Positions 7,056 to 15,563 of a stretch of 18,863 nt of DNA are shown in pieces. Position 1 is the first letter of the stretch, and each line of letters begins with the position of its first letter. Location of the stretch: NCBI GenBank assembly GCA_000482145.1, contig AUXH01000382.1, positions 1 to 18,863 on the forward strand. The letters are read 5' to 3'. The stretch comes from Strigomonas culicis (Eukaryota > Euglenozoa > Kinetoplastea > Trypanosomatida > Trypanosomatidae). Both the position numbers and the translations under genes were made by a program. The notes beneath the pieces are model-generated. The model was given only the letters and a program-made list of their open reading frames with translations, searched no databases and was not told the DNA's origin.

Positions 7056-8282
7056 ATGGAAGGAGTCCACACAAAGCTAGCGGACACTCTCTGGCACTTG
7101 TCCGCCGAGATGCAAAGGGCGCAACCGGAGAAAATGACCACTCAGCAACTGCGCACATGGGCAAAGCAATTATCCCAAGCGGCCACCAGCCTCTCCGCTT
7201 CTACTCCGATTCCTTTGTCACCTGCCCACCCTCGATCCAATCAGCACAGCTGCTCCTCTTTCGGAAACTTAAGTAAGGCAGCGCACGTGGAGGTGAGCGC
7301 GGCACCGGACCGTGGCTGTCTAGAAGAGCGTCTGCGCGTTTCCAGCGCCGGTGCCGGCAGCGCCCACTCGCTGATGCCACGGAGGACACAGGACCTCAGC
7401 TTGTGCATCATGTCAGTGCTGGATGCGGTGCTGGAAGAAACACAGGGCAGCGAAATTTCGCTCTGTGTTCCCTACCGTGGCCTTCCGGACGAGTTTCGCT
7501 GTCTGTGTTCCTTGTCGCCTGCTTCCGGCCGTCTGTTCGTCGGTTCTGGCATCGTGCGCGGGACGCACACGCTGGAGTACGCGTGCTACAACAGCGGCTA
7601 TCTCATTCACGCCGGGTCCACAGCCACCTTCTTTACGGAGAACGGCCACACGAAGGACTGTGTCACCTTTTTAGAGGTCATGGATAAACCTGCCCCTGTT
7701 AAGGAAACCAAACCGAGGCTTTCGCGGTTGTTCAAACGAAAAGCCGAATACGTGCGGATGTGCTGTCCTTTGAAGCTCTCCGCTGTCGCAAAGCCCATAG
7801 GAGTCATCACGCTGATGCGCAAGGGCTCAGAGCCGTTCGCTCGCGAAATGGAGAACTATATATACGACGCCTCTTCCATAGTCAGCTCTCTCCTACACCG
7901 ATGCCAAGACTATGCAGCATTGCAAACGTGCTTTGCGAAGGGCGGCCTGCGCGAGCGTCTCCCACCGGCACAGCGGCTTTCCGCGTTCGACATGCCGGAA
8001 CGCCGGCAGCAGCTAGTCCACCGCGTGCAATTGCGCCCAGACGACGCTGGAGAGTCACTGCGTGTGTCCACAGGGCCGACCGATACCGTCAAGTTGTTAG
8101 AGACCACACCGATCGAAACCGTCTTTCACCACATGCAGCGTATGCAGAACTCGTGGAAGTCCGCCGTGCAGCTGAACGTGGAGCTGAAGCGGGCCTGCGA
8201 CATGAAAGAGGAACAACTCTACGCCCTCATGACACGCACTCGGCTGATCGGGACCAGCCTGGATGTGAGTGCTGTCAAGTAG
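7056..8282 (+). CDS. protein with GAF-like core, function unknown
   Basis: The 408-residue protein is not recognised by name. Residues 1-45 are helical and polar. Residues 46-110 are Ser/Pro/Ala-rich and look disordered. Residues about 112-285 resemble a GAF-type sensor fold: a first helix with CIMSVLDAVLEE, a central strand-loop region, then CCPLK, KPIGVITLMRKG and PFAREME, and a closing helix. This ordering (a strand reading 'piGVi-l', then 'pF---e') is common in GAF domains, which bind small ligands, but no ligand can be named. Residues 353-395 form a charged helix that may be a coiled coil. No membrane segment or targeting signal is evident. The longer reading from 6873 is rejected because the splice acceptor lies inside it. 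The GAF assignment is a visual inference. Confidence 0.75.
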   Translation: MEGVHTKLADTLWHLSAEMQRAQPEKMTTQQLRTWAKQLSQAATSLSASTPIPLSPAHPRSNQHSCSSFGNLSKAAHVEVSAAPDRGCLEERLRVSSAGAGSAHSLMPRRTQDLSLCIMSVLDAVLEETQGSEISLCVPYRGLPDEFRCLCSLSPASGRLFVGSGIVRGTHTLEYACYNSGYLIHAGSTATFFTENGHTKDCVTFLEVMDKPAPVKETKPRLSRLFKRKAEYVRMCCPLKLSAVAKPIGVITLMRKGSEPFAREMENYIYDASSIVSSLLHRCQDYAALQTCFAKGGLRERLPPAQRLSAFDMPERRQQLVHRVQLRPDDAGESLRVSTGPTDTVKLLETTPIETVFHHMQRMQNSWKSAVQLNVELKRACDMKEEQLYALMTRTRLIGTSLDVSAVK

Positions 8283-8583
8283 ATGTCCTTACCGTTACGT
8301 AATCAACTTTAACCATGTGAAAGAAAACAATGAATACAGTTTTGTTCCCATTTCTTCATTCCTTCTGCATCTCATCATCTTGCTTTTGTACTGTTCTATA
8401 CACTTTTAAGCTGTATGCTTTATGCTATGTACCATACCATGCATGCCTTTATACTGTAGATCTTACATACACACAAAAGAAGAAAAGAAACAACATGAAC
8501 AACAACAACAAGCCAAACACAGTAATACAAATGCTAAAGCAATAAATGCCAACACTTGTGAGATCATACTCTCTTGGCCACGT

Positions 8584-8708
8584 CCCCCCCCCCTCTCTAT
8601 CCTTCTCGTTATCACACGTGCGGAGGTATGCGCAAACATAAGAATCACATATAGAAAGAACACTCGTACATCTACTAAACCATAAACTTCCTTTTAACCG
8701 ACCGCTAG
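8584..8708 (+). promoter_or_regulatory. two alternative trans-splice acceptors
   Basis: A C/T tract (8584-8610) precedes AG at 8624-8625. A weaker tract near 8689-8695 precedes AG at 8707-8708. Use of the first would leave a nine-codon upstream frame (8628-8654, including the stop) in the 5' UTR; use of the second would make 8849 the first ATG. Confidence 0.45.
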
Positions 8709-8767
8709 AGCGAATACCTCGGTTCCATATATAAACAGACAGAGATCACTTGCGCACCCCCTCCCTC

Positions 8768-8772
<5 letters not shown>

Positions 8773-8800
<28 letters not shown>
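8773..8800 (+). repeat. (AC)14 microsatellite
   Basis: Fourteen perfect AC units lie in the probable 5' UTR of the next gene, 48 bases before its ATG. Confidence 0.9.
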
Positions 8801-8803
<3 letters not shown>

Positions 8804-8848
8804 TACCCACTTACATACAGCATACACAACTATAGCTTCTTATTTCGC

Positions 8849-10783
8849 ATGCGCAAGACTGCTCGCCCCCCGTCTCCATCTGAGACACCTGCCGCGCCCA
8901 CCGATCTCTTCCACGAGGCTGTCTTCGGCTTCCCCGCCAACGACTTCCCTAGCTCTAGTGTCGCCGCCCCGCTTGTGAGCGACTACTCCGCCTCGCGTTC
9001 GCACAAGAAGAGCCGACGACTGGAGCGCTCTACGTTTGACTCCATACGTCAGGAGGTGCATGTGTTTCTGGACAGCATCCACGAAGGCAGCTCGCAGTGG
9101 GGGGAGCAGTCCCTGCGCAAGGTCCGATCGAGCCGCGCCTTTGTCGACCACGCTGTGGGCGAGGCCCTGCGCGTGCTGCACTCCTGCTGGGTGTACAAGG
9201 GGTGCCCCGGCGACGCCTTCGAGCCCGTGCAGTCCCTCTCGCACGTCACGCTCGATCTCCTCATCAACTACGGGCACCACAAGCTCACGTCGGACGGGCA
9301 GTACGTGGTGCTTGGCGGCGGCGAGGAAGAGATGCCGTGGGTGGGCTGTCTGCTCATGGTGCTGTGGCAGTACCTCTACAAGAAGAGGCAGGGGAGGCGA
9401 CGAGCGCCACGCCTGCAGCGCGCGCTCCCGTCACCGCTGCCCCTCTCGTCTGTGCAGGACGGGGGCCGCGGCATCCCCCTCCGCCTGTGGGACGTGCGCA
9501 GCGAGAGCACGCTCTCGCAGTCGTCGCAGTCGCAGGAGGAGGCACCGCCGTCGCCGGTGCCGCCGCCGGAGCCCATTTCGCGTGTGCTGCTGCTCAACTG
9601 CCACAGTTTCGGGTGGCTGGACAGCGTCGGCGACGAGGACTACGAGCGCAGCACGCGCTGCTTGCACCAGATCGACGCCGCGCTGCGGCAGATGATCCAC
9701 CACCGGGACTACGCCCACCTCGGGCGGCCCTCCGCCACCCCCCTCCCCTCCGGCGAGAGCGCATCGACGGTTGTGCTGCTCGCGAATGCCATCCTGATGG
9801 ACGGCGGCGTCCCCTCCCTCACCGTGGCGGAGCGCAGCGGGGTGATCACGGCGCACCACCAGTACGGCCGCGGGCTCGCCTGCTTTGCGCCCCACTTGCC
9901 GCCGCTGGACGCGCTGCCGCCGGTGACCGTCCCCAGCGGCCGCGTGGCCTTCCCCTCCCCCTTCGTGCCGCACGGCGAGGAGGGGGACCCCACGGTGGAG
10001 GAGAGCGGGCTGTCCGACCCCGACGCCACCGGGACCGCGCGCGAGGACCTGGCGGGCATGGTGGCGCTGCGGCCGGTGTGCTGCGGCACGCGCTGCGCCC
10101 TCGGCGTCGCGGCGGAGGCGGTGCAGCTGCACCCGCTCGGGCCGCTCGTCCTCCACGTGCAGTTCGAGGCGAACGTGACCAACACGTTCCGCTCCGTGCA
10201 GCAGGCCGCGATCGCCGCGGGCGGTGTGGGTGGCGTGGCGGCGCTGGCTGCGGAGCCGTCGCAGGCCTCCTCGGCGCGGCAGCTGCCCTCCGTGCTGCAC
10301 GACCTCGTGACGGGGGCGCGGCAGCCCGACGCGCCAGACGGCCTCTTCCGACTCTCGTTGCTCACGGAGTTCGTCGAGTGGGTGCTGCACCTCCTGCGCT
10401 GCCCGGTCCCCGTGCTGCTCGTGGAGTGGCACCTCGACGCGGGCGATCGGACGGACGCGATGGGTTTCGGCCTGTGCACGCAGCCGCCCCCCTCGACCAT
10501 CTTGGAGATGCTGTCGGCGTACGGGGACGCGCTCTCGCAGCGGATGGGCACGAGCCCGGCGCTCGCGCCGCACGGCGTGCCGCGGCCGGAGCTGCTGCAG
10601 GAGAACGTGTGCGAGCTGATCCAGGACACGGTGCGCTCCTTCACCCGGTGGGATGCGGTCGGCCACTTCGACGGCTGCGAGAAGCCGCTCGTGTTCACGA
10701 AGGACCTCCTCGTCGCGGCCGAGGCGGAGTTCCGCGTCAACGGGGACACGGTCATCACGTCCCTGCAGTACAAGCGACCCTGA
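8849..10783 (+). CDS. unrecognised large GC-rich protein
   Basis: The 644-residue protein matches no family I can name. The N-terminus (1-20) is Pro/Ser-rich, and a basic patch at 51-60 (SHKKSRRLER) could act as a nuclear signal. Folded-looking segments lie at about 62-180 (helices followed by a Gly-rich turn GGGEEE), 243-345 (VLLLNCHSFGW, then a long helix, then VVLLANAILMDGG) and 400-640 (hydrophobic strands such as GPLVLHVQFE and PVLLVEWHLD, ending in a helical part). Pro/Ser/Gln-rich linkers at about 190-242 separate the first two. No membrane helix or signal peptide is obvious. Third codon positions are nearly all G or C. The frame extends upstream through the AC repeat without an ATG, so 8849 is the only sensible start. 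It is probably real because the coding bias is strong, but the role is unknown. Confidence 0.82.
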   Translation: MRKTARPPSPSETPAAPTDLFHEAVFGFPANDFPSSSVAAPLVSDYSASRSHKKSRRLERSTFDSIRQEVHVFLDSIHEGSSQWGEQSLRKVRSSRAFVDHAVGEALRVLHSCWVYKGCPGDAFEPVQSLSHVTLDLLINYGHHKLTSDGQYVVLGGGEEEMPWVGCLLMVLWQYLYKKRQGRRRAPRLQRALPSPLPLSSVQDGGRGIPLRLWDVRSESTLSQSSQSQEEAPPSPVPPPEPISRVLLLNCHSFGWLDSVGDEDYERSTRCLHQIDAALRQMIHHRDYAHLGRPSATPLPSGESASTVVLLANAILMDGGVPSLTVAERSGVITAHHQYGRGLACFAPHLPPLDALPPVTVPSGRVAFPSPFVPHGEEGDPTVEESGLSDPDATGTAREDLAGMVALRPVCCGTRCALGVAAEAVQLHPLGPLVLHVQFEANVTNTFRSVQQAAIAAGGVGGVAALAAEPSQASSARQLPSVLHDLVTGARQPDAPDGLFRLSLLTEFVEWVLHLLRCPVPVLLVEWHLDAGDRTDAMGFGLCTQPPPSTILEMLSAYGDALSQRMGTSPALAPHGVPRPELLQENVCELIQDTVRSFTRWDAVGHFDGCEKPLVFTKDLLVAAEAEFRVNGDTVITSLQYKRP

Positions 10784-11116
10784 GCGCCTTCGTGCGGGTG
10801 CTGCCGCGCACAGACACAGACGGTGCTGTGCACATATGCTAACGCTGGACTTACACTATTGGCGTCAAACAGGAACCGTTGCTGGAGAGCAACGACTTGT
10901 ATTAGTTCTTTGAGCTCGGGTTTCGTATCCTTCTGTCTTGTTTCCTCTCGAGGCGTGTCTTCAATCATTCTTGTCTCTCCCCCCTTTCACTCTCACCTAT
11001 CCATTGTCTGCGTGCAATTCCAGTTTGTATACTTGCACCTGTTGTTTTCTCATCAGTTTTATTATTATCACCATTTTCTTCTTTCACAAGCAGAAAAAAA
11101 CATATACATAAAAAAA
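10784..11116. other. spacer upstream of ARL3
   Basis: This 333-base gap has no gene. Its right part is a long pyrimidine-rich stretch (10960-11090) leading to the ARL3 acceptor. The ARL3 frame remains open through it but encodes only Ser/Phe/His strings. Confidence 0.8.
11035..11093 (+). promoter_or_regulatory. polypyrimidine tract and trans-splice acceptor for ARL3
   Basis: A T/C-rich tract ends in CAG with AG at 11092-11093. The first ATG downstream is 11117, so the 5' UTR would be only about 23 bases before the leader. Confidence 0.65.
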
Positions 11117-11662
11117 ATGGGTCTTCTCACGCTTCTCCGCAAACTCAAGAAGAACGATACGGAGCCCCGTATTCTCATTCTTGGTCTCGATAACGCTGGT
11201 AAGACTTCCATCCTCCGCAAGCTCTCCGACGAGGACCCCACGACCACCCAGGCGACGCAGGGCTTCAACATCAAGTCCATCAACTGCGATGGCTTCAAGC
11301 TGAACATGTGGGACATTGGTGGCCAGAAGGCGATCCGTGCCTACTGGCCCAACTACTTCGATGAGGTCGACTGCCTCATCTACGTCGTCGACGCGGCCGA
11401 CCGCCGCCGTCTGGAGGAGACCGCGGCGGAGCTCGACACCCTCCTGCAGGAGGAGAAGCTGCGCGAGGCGCCGGTCCTTGTCTTCTCGAACAAGTGCGAC
11501 CTCGCGACCGCCCTCTCGCCGGAGGACGTGAGCACGGCGCTGAACCTCCACAGCCTGCGCGACCGCACCTGGTCCATCCAGAAGTGCAGTGCCAAGACGG
11601 GCGAGGGGCTCAACGAGGGCCTCGAGTGGTCCGTGAAGAACATCAAGAAGGGCAGCAAGTAG
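11117..11662 (+). CDS. ARL3: ADP-ribosylation factor-like GTPase ARL3
   Basis: The 181-residue protein is a full-length ARL3-type small GTPase. The N-terminal helix MGLLTLLRKLKK matches the family. Nucleotide-binding motifs are all present: GLDNAGKT at 23-30, switch I Thr47 in ATQGFN, WDIGGQ at 65-70 with catalytic Gln70, NKCD at 125-128 and SAK at 158-160. The effector-facing stretch TQGFNIKS and the segment GLNLHS/ALNLHS-type region (140-146) are characteristic of ARL3. In other eukaryotes ARL3-GTP releases lipidated cargo from PDE6D/UNC119 carriers inside the cilium; the Leishmania homologue LdARL-3A has been tied to flagellum length. The same role in the flagellum is inferred here. The start is supported by the N-terminal helix and by a splice acceptor 23 bases upstream. 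The gene is GC-rich like its neighbours. Confidence 0.95.
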   Translation: MGLLTLLRKLKKNDTEPRILILGLDNAGKTSILRKLSDEDPTTTQATQGFNIKSINCDGFKLNMWDIGGQKAIRAYWPNYFDEVDCLIYVVDAADRRRLEETAAELDTLLQEEKLREAPVLVFSNKCDLATALSPEDVSTALNLHSLRDRTWSIQKCSAKTGEGLNEGLEWSVKNIKKGSK

Positions 11663-12350
11663 AGCCGCGACAAAGCGACCGCACGCAACAGCCAGTGCGT
11701 GCGGATGTGCACGAGTGTGTGTGGGTGCGTACGCCGATAGAGGCGTATAGACACCTATCCGTAACGTTGTTGCTCTTTTTCATCTTTACCTTGTCGGGTT
11801 GGTTTTTTTCCTTTTACCCTTTTTCCCCTCCCATACGTGTGTGTGTTTGTGGAAAAAGGTGACAAAGGCACGAAAAAGAATAACACCTGACAAAGGGGCA
11901 TATATATTTTCTATATAATATTCAATAAATGAATGAAAAAAAAAAACAATAAATGACAACAGCAACACCAGAAAAGTCAAATTAAAAAAAAAACAAAATA
12001 ATATCAAAAATGAATGAAATAGAACAAAAAGTAATAAATGTACAGTGAAAAACAAATGAATATCTACATCTACACAAGGAGTCCAAGAGCAAGAAGTAAT
12101 ATACAATGATAAGCGCTAAACAAGAGTGAGACAATAAGCAGCATTTTATTATGACTGCAGCGATTACTTTAGATAACTTATACTTAATTGTATCCTCTTG
12201 TTTCCTAGCTTTCATTTCTCTCTTTTTCCCTCATGCTCTTTCATGTGTGTGATGTGTGTTTATTTTACGAACTTTTTCTCTTGTGTCGTTTTCTTCTCTT
12301 TTTTCTTCTTCTCCGTTCTCCTTATACACAATTTGATGTACAAGCGAGCA

Positions 12351-12366
12351 TAATAATAATAATAAT
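12351..12366 (+). repeat. (TAA)5 microsatellite
   Basis: Five TAA units plus one T in non-coding sequence, one of several TAA/TTA repeats in the spacers of this window. Confidence 0.85.
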
Positions 12367-12487
12367 GAACGTACATCTATAAAAACAAAGAACCATTCAT
12401 TGTTTTTCTTTTCTTCTACATTAACTCTATTTTTTTTTTTTTGGTAATGCATTTCCCATATACCTGTTAGTGAGCATGTCGAGGTTC

Positions 12488-12532
12488 ATGTCTTTCTTTC
12501 CCCTCTGTTTTTTTTCTTTTCTTCATCTACAG
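12488..12532 (+). promoter_or_regulatory. polypyrimidine tract and candidate trans-splice acceptor
   Basis: A nearly uninterrupted T/C tract ends in ACAG with AG at 12531-12532. The first ATG after it is the start at 12642, giving a 5' UTR of about 109 bases. Confidence 0.65.
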
Positions 12533-12641
12533 TCATCTTTAGTTTTTTTTTTTTACAAAAAAAATACACGGAAGTTCTTCTAATAGTATTTAAGTGTAAG
12601 AATAACTATACAACCCCCACTAACAAAAAAGTACCAATATC

Positions 12642-14126
12642 ATGTTCCGCGCCTCCAAGCTTTCCCTGGCTCCCCTGGCTGCGCTGAAGCCGGTGCTTGC
12701 CGCCTCCGTAGCCTCCGAGGACGTCGCGCGCCGCTTCGTCGGCTTCCGCTCGAACCGCCGCGCTGACATTAGTGCCCTCCACTCCGTGGTGGAGAAGACG
12801 AAGGGCGAGGGCCTGGCCGGCAACGCTGCCGTCATCTCGCGCGCGGCGCTCTACCTCAATTCCCACAAGCCGGAGACGGCGCTCGTCGAGCTAGACGCGG
12901 TGCTGCCCAAGATCAAGGACGAGGAGGTGCTCAACATGGCGACCGGCCTGCGCCTCTTCGCGCTCAACCAGCTGCTCGACGCGAAGGAGGCGATGCTGAG
13001 CGTCTCGGGCGGCGCCACGGAGGCCGAGGTGTCCGACCTGCGCAGCAAGGTGCGCGACGCCTACAAGGTGCTCGAGCACCACAACCCCACCTGCTGGATG
13101 ATAGAGCTCGCCAGCGCGGAGTATAGTCTCTACACGGGCGACGCCGAGGGCTCCTACGTGCGCCTCGGCGACGTGGAGCACAAGATCCGCAGCTTCATCA
13201 GCGCGGAGCGGCCCATCAGCCCCGACATCGCGACGCCGGCCAACACGAAGCCGCACTCGCTGCTCGGCTTCCAGATGCAGCGCCTGCACGACACGATGGC
13301 GGCCAACCCGACGTGCCACTCCAAGCTCGTCCAGGAGGCGATCCAGAAGGTGGCGGTGGACCCCTCCGCGGCCGAGAACTTTGCCGCGTTCAAGAAGACG
13401 CTCGGCGTCGAGCTGACGGACAAGGAGGCCACCGAGGTCGCCTTCGCGCTGCAGGCCGCGAGCATCCGCCACCACTTCCACGACTTCTTCCCCGAGGCGG
13501 AGTCCAGCGAGTACGACCTCTGGGCGTCGCCCGCCGCGCAGCAGGCGCTCGCGAATGTGCGGGCCGCGTACACCCCCGACACGGTCGGCATCTCCGACGA
13601 CATGCTCAACACGATCCGCACGGACACGCTGTCCAGCGTCTTCTACGGCGACGAGGCGGCGCTGCGCGCGCTGCTGAAGAACCCGCCCAAGGACCGGAGC
13701 ATCCTCGCCGCCATCCGCGAGCAGTTCGGCCGCGGCCCGAGCACGGCGCTGTCCGCCGGCGACGAGGTCGTGCTGGAGGCGGAGGCCGCGATCCACGCGA
13801 CGCGGGTCTCGGCCGACACGGCCGGCACTCCCCTCTACGCGAAGCGCCTCACGCAGCTCAACAAGGCCCTCGCGCAGCAGCTGCTCTACCGCACGCAGGT
13901 GCAGAAGGCCGTCTCGCTCATCGAGATGAACCGCATGCAGGACGCGGTCGACGTCGTGACCCCCGTCATTGTCGCGGACGAGTACGTGTACATGTGGAAG
14001 GCCTTCCTCGCGCGCAGCCGCGCCTTCAAGGGCCTCGGCCTCATCACCAACTCGGACAAGGACCTCAAGTCTCTGGAAGCCCTCCGCAAGAGCCTCTCCG
14101 GCCGCGCCCCGCACCCGCTCGTGTAA
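12642..14126 (+). CDS. helical protein with mitochondrial-type presequence, function unknown
   Basis: The 494-residue protein starts with MFRASKLSLAPLAALKP, an Arg/Lys/Ser/Ala-rich stretch without acidic residues up to about residue 25. This is typical of kinetoplastid mitochondrial import signals. The rest looks almost wholly helical. TPR-like hairpins can be seen near 60-115 (NAAVISRAALYLNSHKPETA, then a second helix) and near 430-470 (VSLIEMNRMQDAVDVV, then WKAFLARSRAFKG). There is no cofactor motif and no clear membrane helix. It could be a subunit of a respiratory complex, of ATP synthase or of the mitoribosome, where kinetoplastids have many lineage-specific proteins, but nothing in the sequence selects one. 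G/C-ending codons dominate. The start is the first ATG after a strong acceptor. Confidence 0.85.
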   Translation: MFRASKLSLAPLAALKPVLAASVASEDVARRFVGFRSNRRADISALHSVVEKTKGEGLAGNAAVISRAALYLNSHKPETALVELDAVLPKIKDEEVLNMATGLRLFALNQLLDAKEAMLSVSGGATEAEVSDLRSKVRDAYKVLEHHNPTCWMIELASAEYSLYTGDAEGSYVRLGDVEHKIRSFISAERPISPDIATPANTKPHSLLGFQMQRLHDTMAANPTCHSKLVQEAIQKVAVDPSAAENFAAFKKTLGVELTDKEATEVAFALQAASIRHHFHDFFPEAESSEYDLWASPAAQQALANVRAAYTPDTVGISDDMLNTIRTDTLSSVFYGDEAALRALLKNPPKDRSILAAIREQFGRGPSTALSAGDEVVLEAEAAIHATRVSADTAGTPLYAKRLTQLNKALAQQLLYRTQVQKAVSLIEMNRMQDAVDVVTPVIVADEYVYMWKAFLARSRAFKGLGLITNSDKDLKSLEALRKSLSGRAPHPLV

Positions 14127-14233
14127 AGAGCCGCGGCGTGAGTGCTTCACACTTGGACTTTCGTTTTTTTCTTTTATCTCGTCATGCGGAGACCGAGCCG
14201 AGAAGAAGAACGAAAGGATGAGTTCTTAGTGAT

Positions 14234-14249
14234 TATATATATATATATA
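14234..14249. repeat. (TA)8 repeat
   Basis: Eight TA units just after the stop of the preceding gene, in its probable 3' UTR. Confidence 0.85.
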
Positions 14250-14818
14250 CTTATATATATTGATGTAGCATGTAGTCATTTTTTTCTCGCCTTTCTCTCC
14301 GCTGATTGAAGTTGGAGATGAACTCATTACAACATAGCCATTTTATATTAAATAAAAATGAAAATCTTAAAACAAAAACTAAAAATAAAAAAACACAAAC
14401 CAAAACATCAGTAATCAACACATATTGTAGTAGCAAAACAAACAAACAAAAAAAGAAAAGCAACCAAAAAAAAAAAACGATTTTAGTTAAACGCTTTTTC
14501 TCTTACTTTTTCTTGGGGCGTTTTTTTTCTCTTTTCACAAGATAATAAGGGTGAACCTTAGTTGTTTATTACGCTTTTTTTTTGTTGGCCTTTCCCTCTA
14601 CTTCTTTTTTTCCTTCAATTCACCCCTTCATTATTGATAGGACGACGTTGTTTATTATCATTATATCATTAATATTCCTTTAATCAAAAACAAACAAACA
14701 AACTTAACCACTTAGATATAGCCCTTGAAGCGTTGAATTAAAAAAAGAAAAGAAGACGGTGTGCACATATACACACACTGAGGAATAAAAAAAGGAAGGT
14801 GTAACACTATAATAATAG

Positions 14819-14842
14819 TAATAATAATAATAATAATAATAA
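14819..14842 (+). repeat. (TAA)8 microsatellite
   Basis: Eight perfect TAA units. They are complementary to the TTA repeat at 15400-15416. Confidence 0.9.
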
Positions 14843-15399
14843 AAGAGTAAAACAATTATTTTTTCCCCTTCTTCCCTCTCTTTACTACCTCTCAAAACAG
14901 TATTTAATTATAATAATGAGGCCCTGTTCTTGCTCCTTATAGCCTAATAAGCAATCACCAATCACCACAACTCTACAACAAAACAAAAAGAAAACTAAAA
15001 AATAATATCTTCTGCATATGTTTGTCACTCTGCGTGATGCTGTAATATGTCTTTTATGTATCCCTATGTGTAATCTATGTCTTCTTCTCTCACCTTCTCT
15101 TCTTTCATTATTTTTTTCGATTTTAAGTTATTGGTGTTCATAAAGAATACAAATACCACTTTTTTTCTTTTTTTCTCGTTCCTAACATCTTTTTTTCTTC
15201 AATTTTTTTTTGTTAAAGAAAGATCTTTTTTTCTACCAACTCTTTGTGAAATTCATCTGGAAACTTTTATATATTATTTTTCTCTATTTCCAGTAGCAAA
15301 AAAAAAAAACTTTGAATCAAATACGTACATAATAAAAACAAACGGAAGAAGAAAGGGAAAACGTCCGCTAAAAGGAAAGTCCTTATTTCTTCGCATTTG

Positions 15400-15416
15400 T
15401 TATTATTATTATTATT
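15400..15416 (+). repeat. (TTA)5 microsatellite
   Basis: Five TTA units plus TT, complementary to the (TAA)8 at 14819-14842 on the same strand, so the two could pair in RNA or single-stranded DNA. Confidence 0.85.
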
Positions 15417-15536
15417 CCCCCTTTTCACCTTTACTTTCGTAAATCGATAGTAAAAGGTCGAATCGTTAAGTGAATAATAGATAATAATAACCGTAGTAAC
15501 AATAATAATAAGAGAATAATCATATCACTCTACGAT

Positions 15537-15563
15537 ATATATATATTTCTTTTTCCTCTTAAG
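15537..15563 (+). promoter_or_regulatory. polypyrimidine tract and candidate trans-splice acceptor for cytochrome b5-like copy 1
   Basis: A T/C tract (15545-15560) is followed by AAG with AG at 15562-15563. No ATG occurs before 15710, which gives a 5' UTR of about 146 bases. Confidence 0.55.

Larger units (their letters stand above)
8283..8848. other. intergenic region with AC repeat and splice signals
   Basis: No gene is seen in these 566 bases. They hold A-rich 3' UTR-like sequence, a C-rich pyrimidine tract at 8584-8610 and an (AC)14 repeat just before the next gene. A short upstream reading frame runs from 8628 to 8654 and would be part of the message only if the acceptor at 8624-8625 is used. 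Confidence 0.75.
11663..12641. other. AT-rich intergenic region
   Basis: These 979 bases show no gene. A purine/A-rich half (about 11870-12170) is followed by a T-rich half (12190-12550), the expected change from 3' UTR to splice tract. A (TAA)5 repeat lies at 12351-12366. Confidence 0.8.

Noticed and set aside
8750..8848. N-terminal extension through the AC repeat, giving a His/Thr repeat
   Set aside because: It would begin at TTG and is a translation of the microsatellite in the 5' UTR.
9097..10842. 581-residue + strand frame overlapping the 644-residue gene
   Set aside because: The Arg/Ala/Gly-rich translation follows from the third-position G/C bias of the real frame.
9709..10968. Long - strand open frames (about 410-420 residues) opposite the 644-residue gene
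   Set aside because: Very GC-rich coding DNA rarely produces stop codons in other frames. The encoded sequences are Arg/Ala/Gly-rich or Ser/Thr-rich with no domain, and every supported gene is on +.
12891..14150. 419-residue - strand open frame opposite the 494-residue gene
   Set aside because: It is the same GC-driven shadow effect; the translation is Arg/Val/Leu/Gly-rich low complexity.
14540..14565. Small inverted repeat (AAGG...CCTT) in the spacer considered as an RNA gene
   Set aside because: The stem is only four pairs, with no surrounding tRNA or snoRNA features.
15077..15442. 121-residue + strand open frame in the long spacer
   Set aside because: It is Phe/Ser/Lys-rich and derives from homopolymer T and A tracts; no coding bias is seen.
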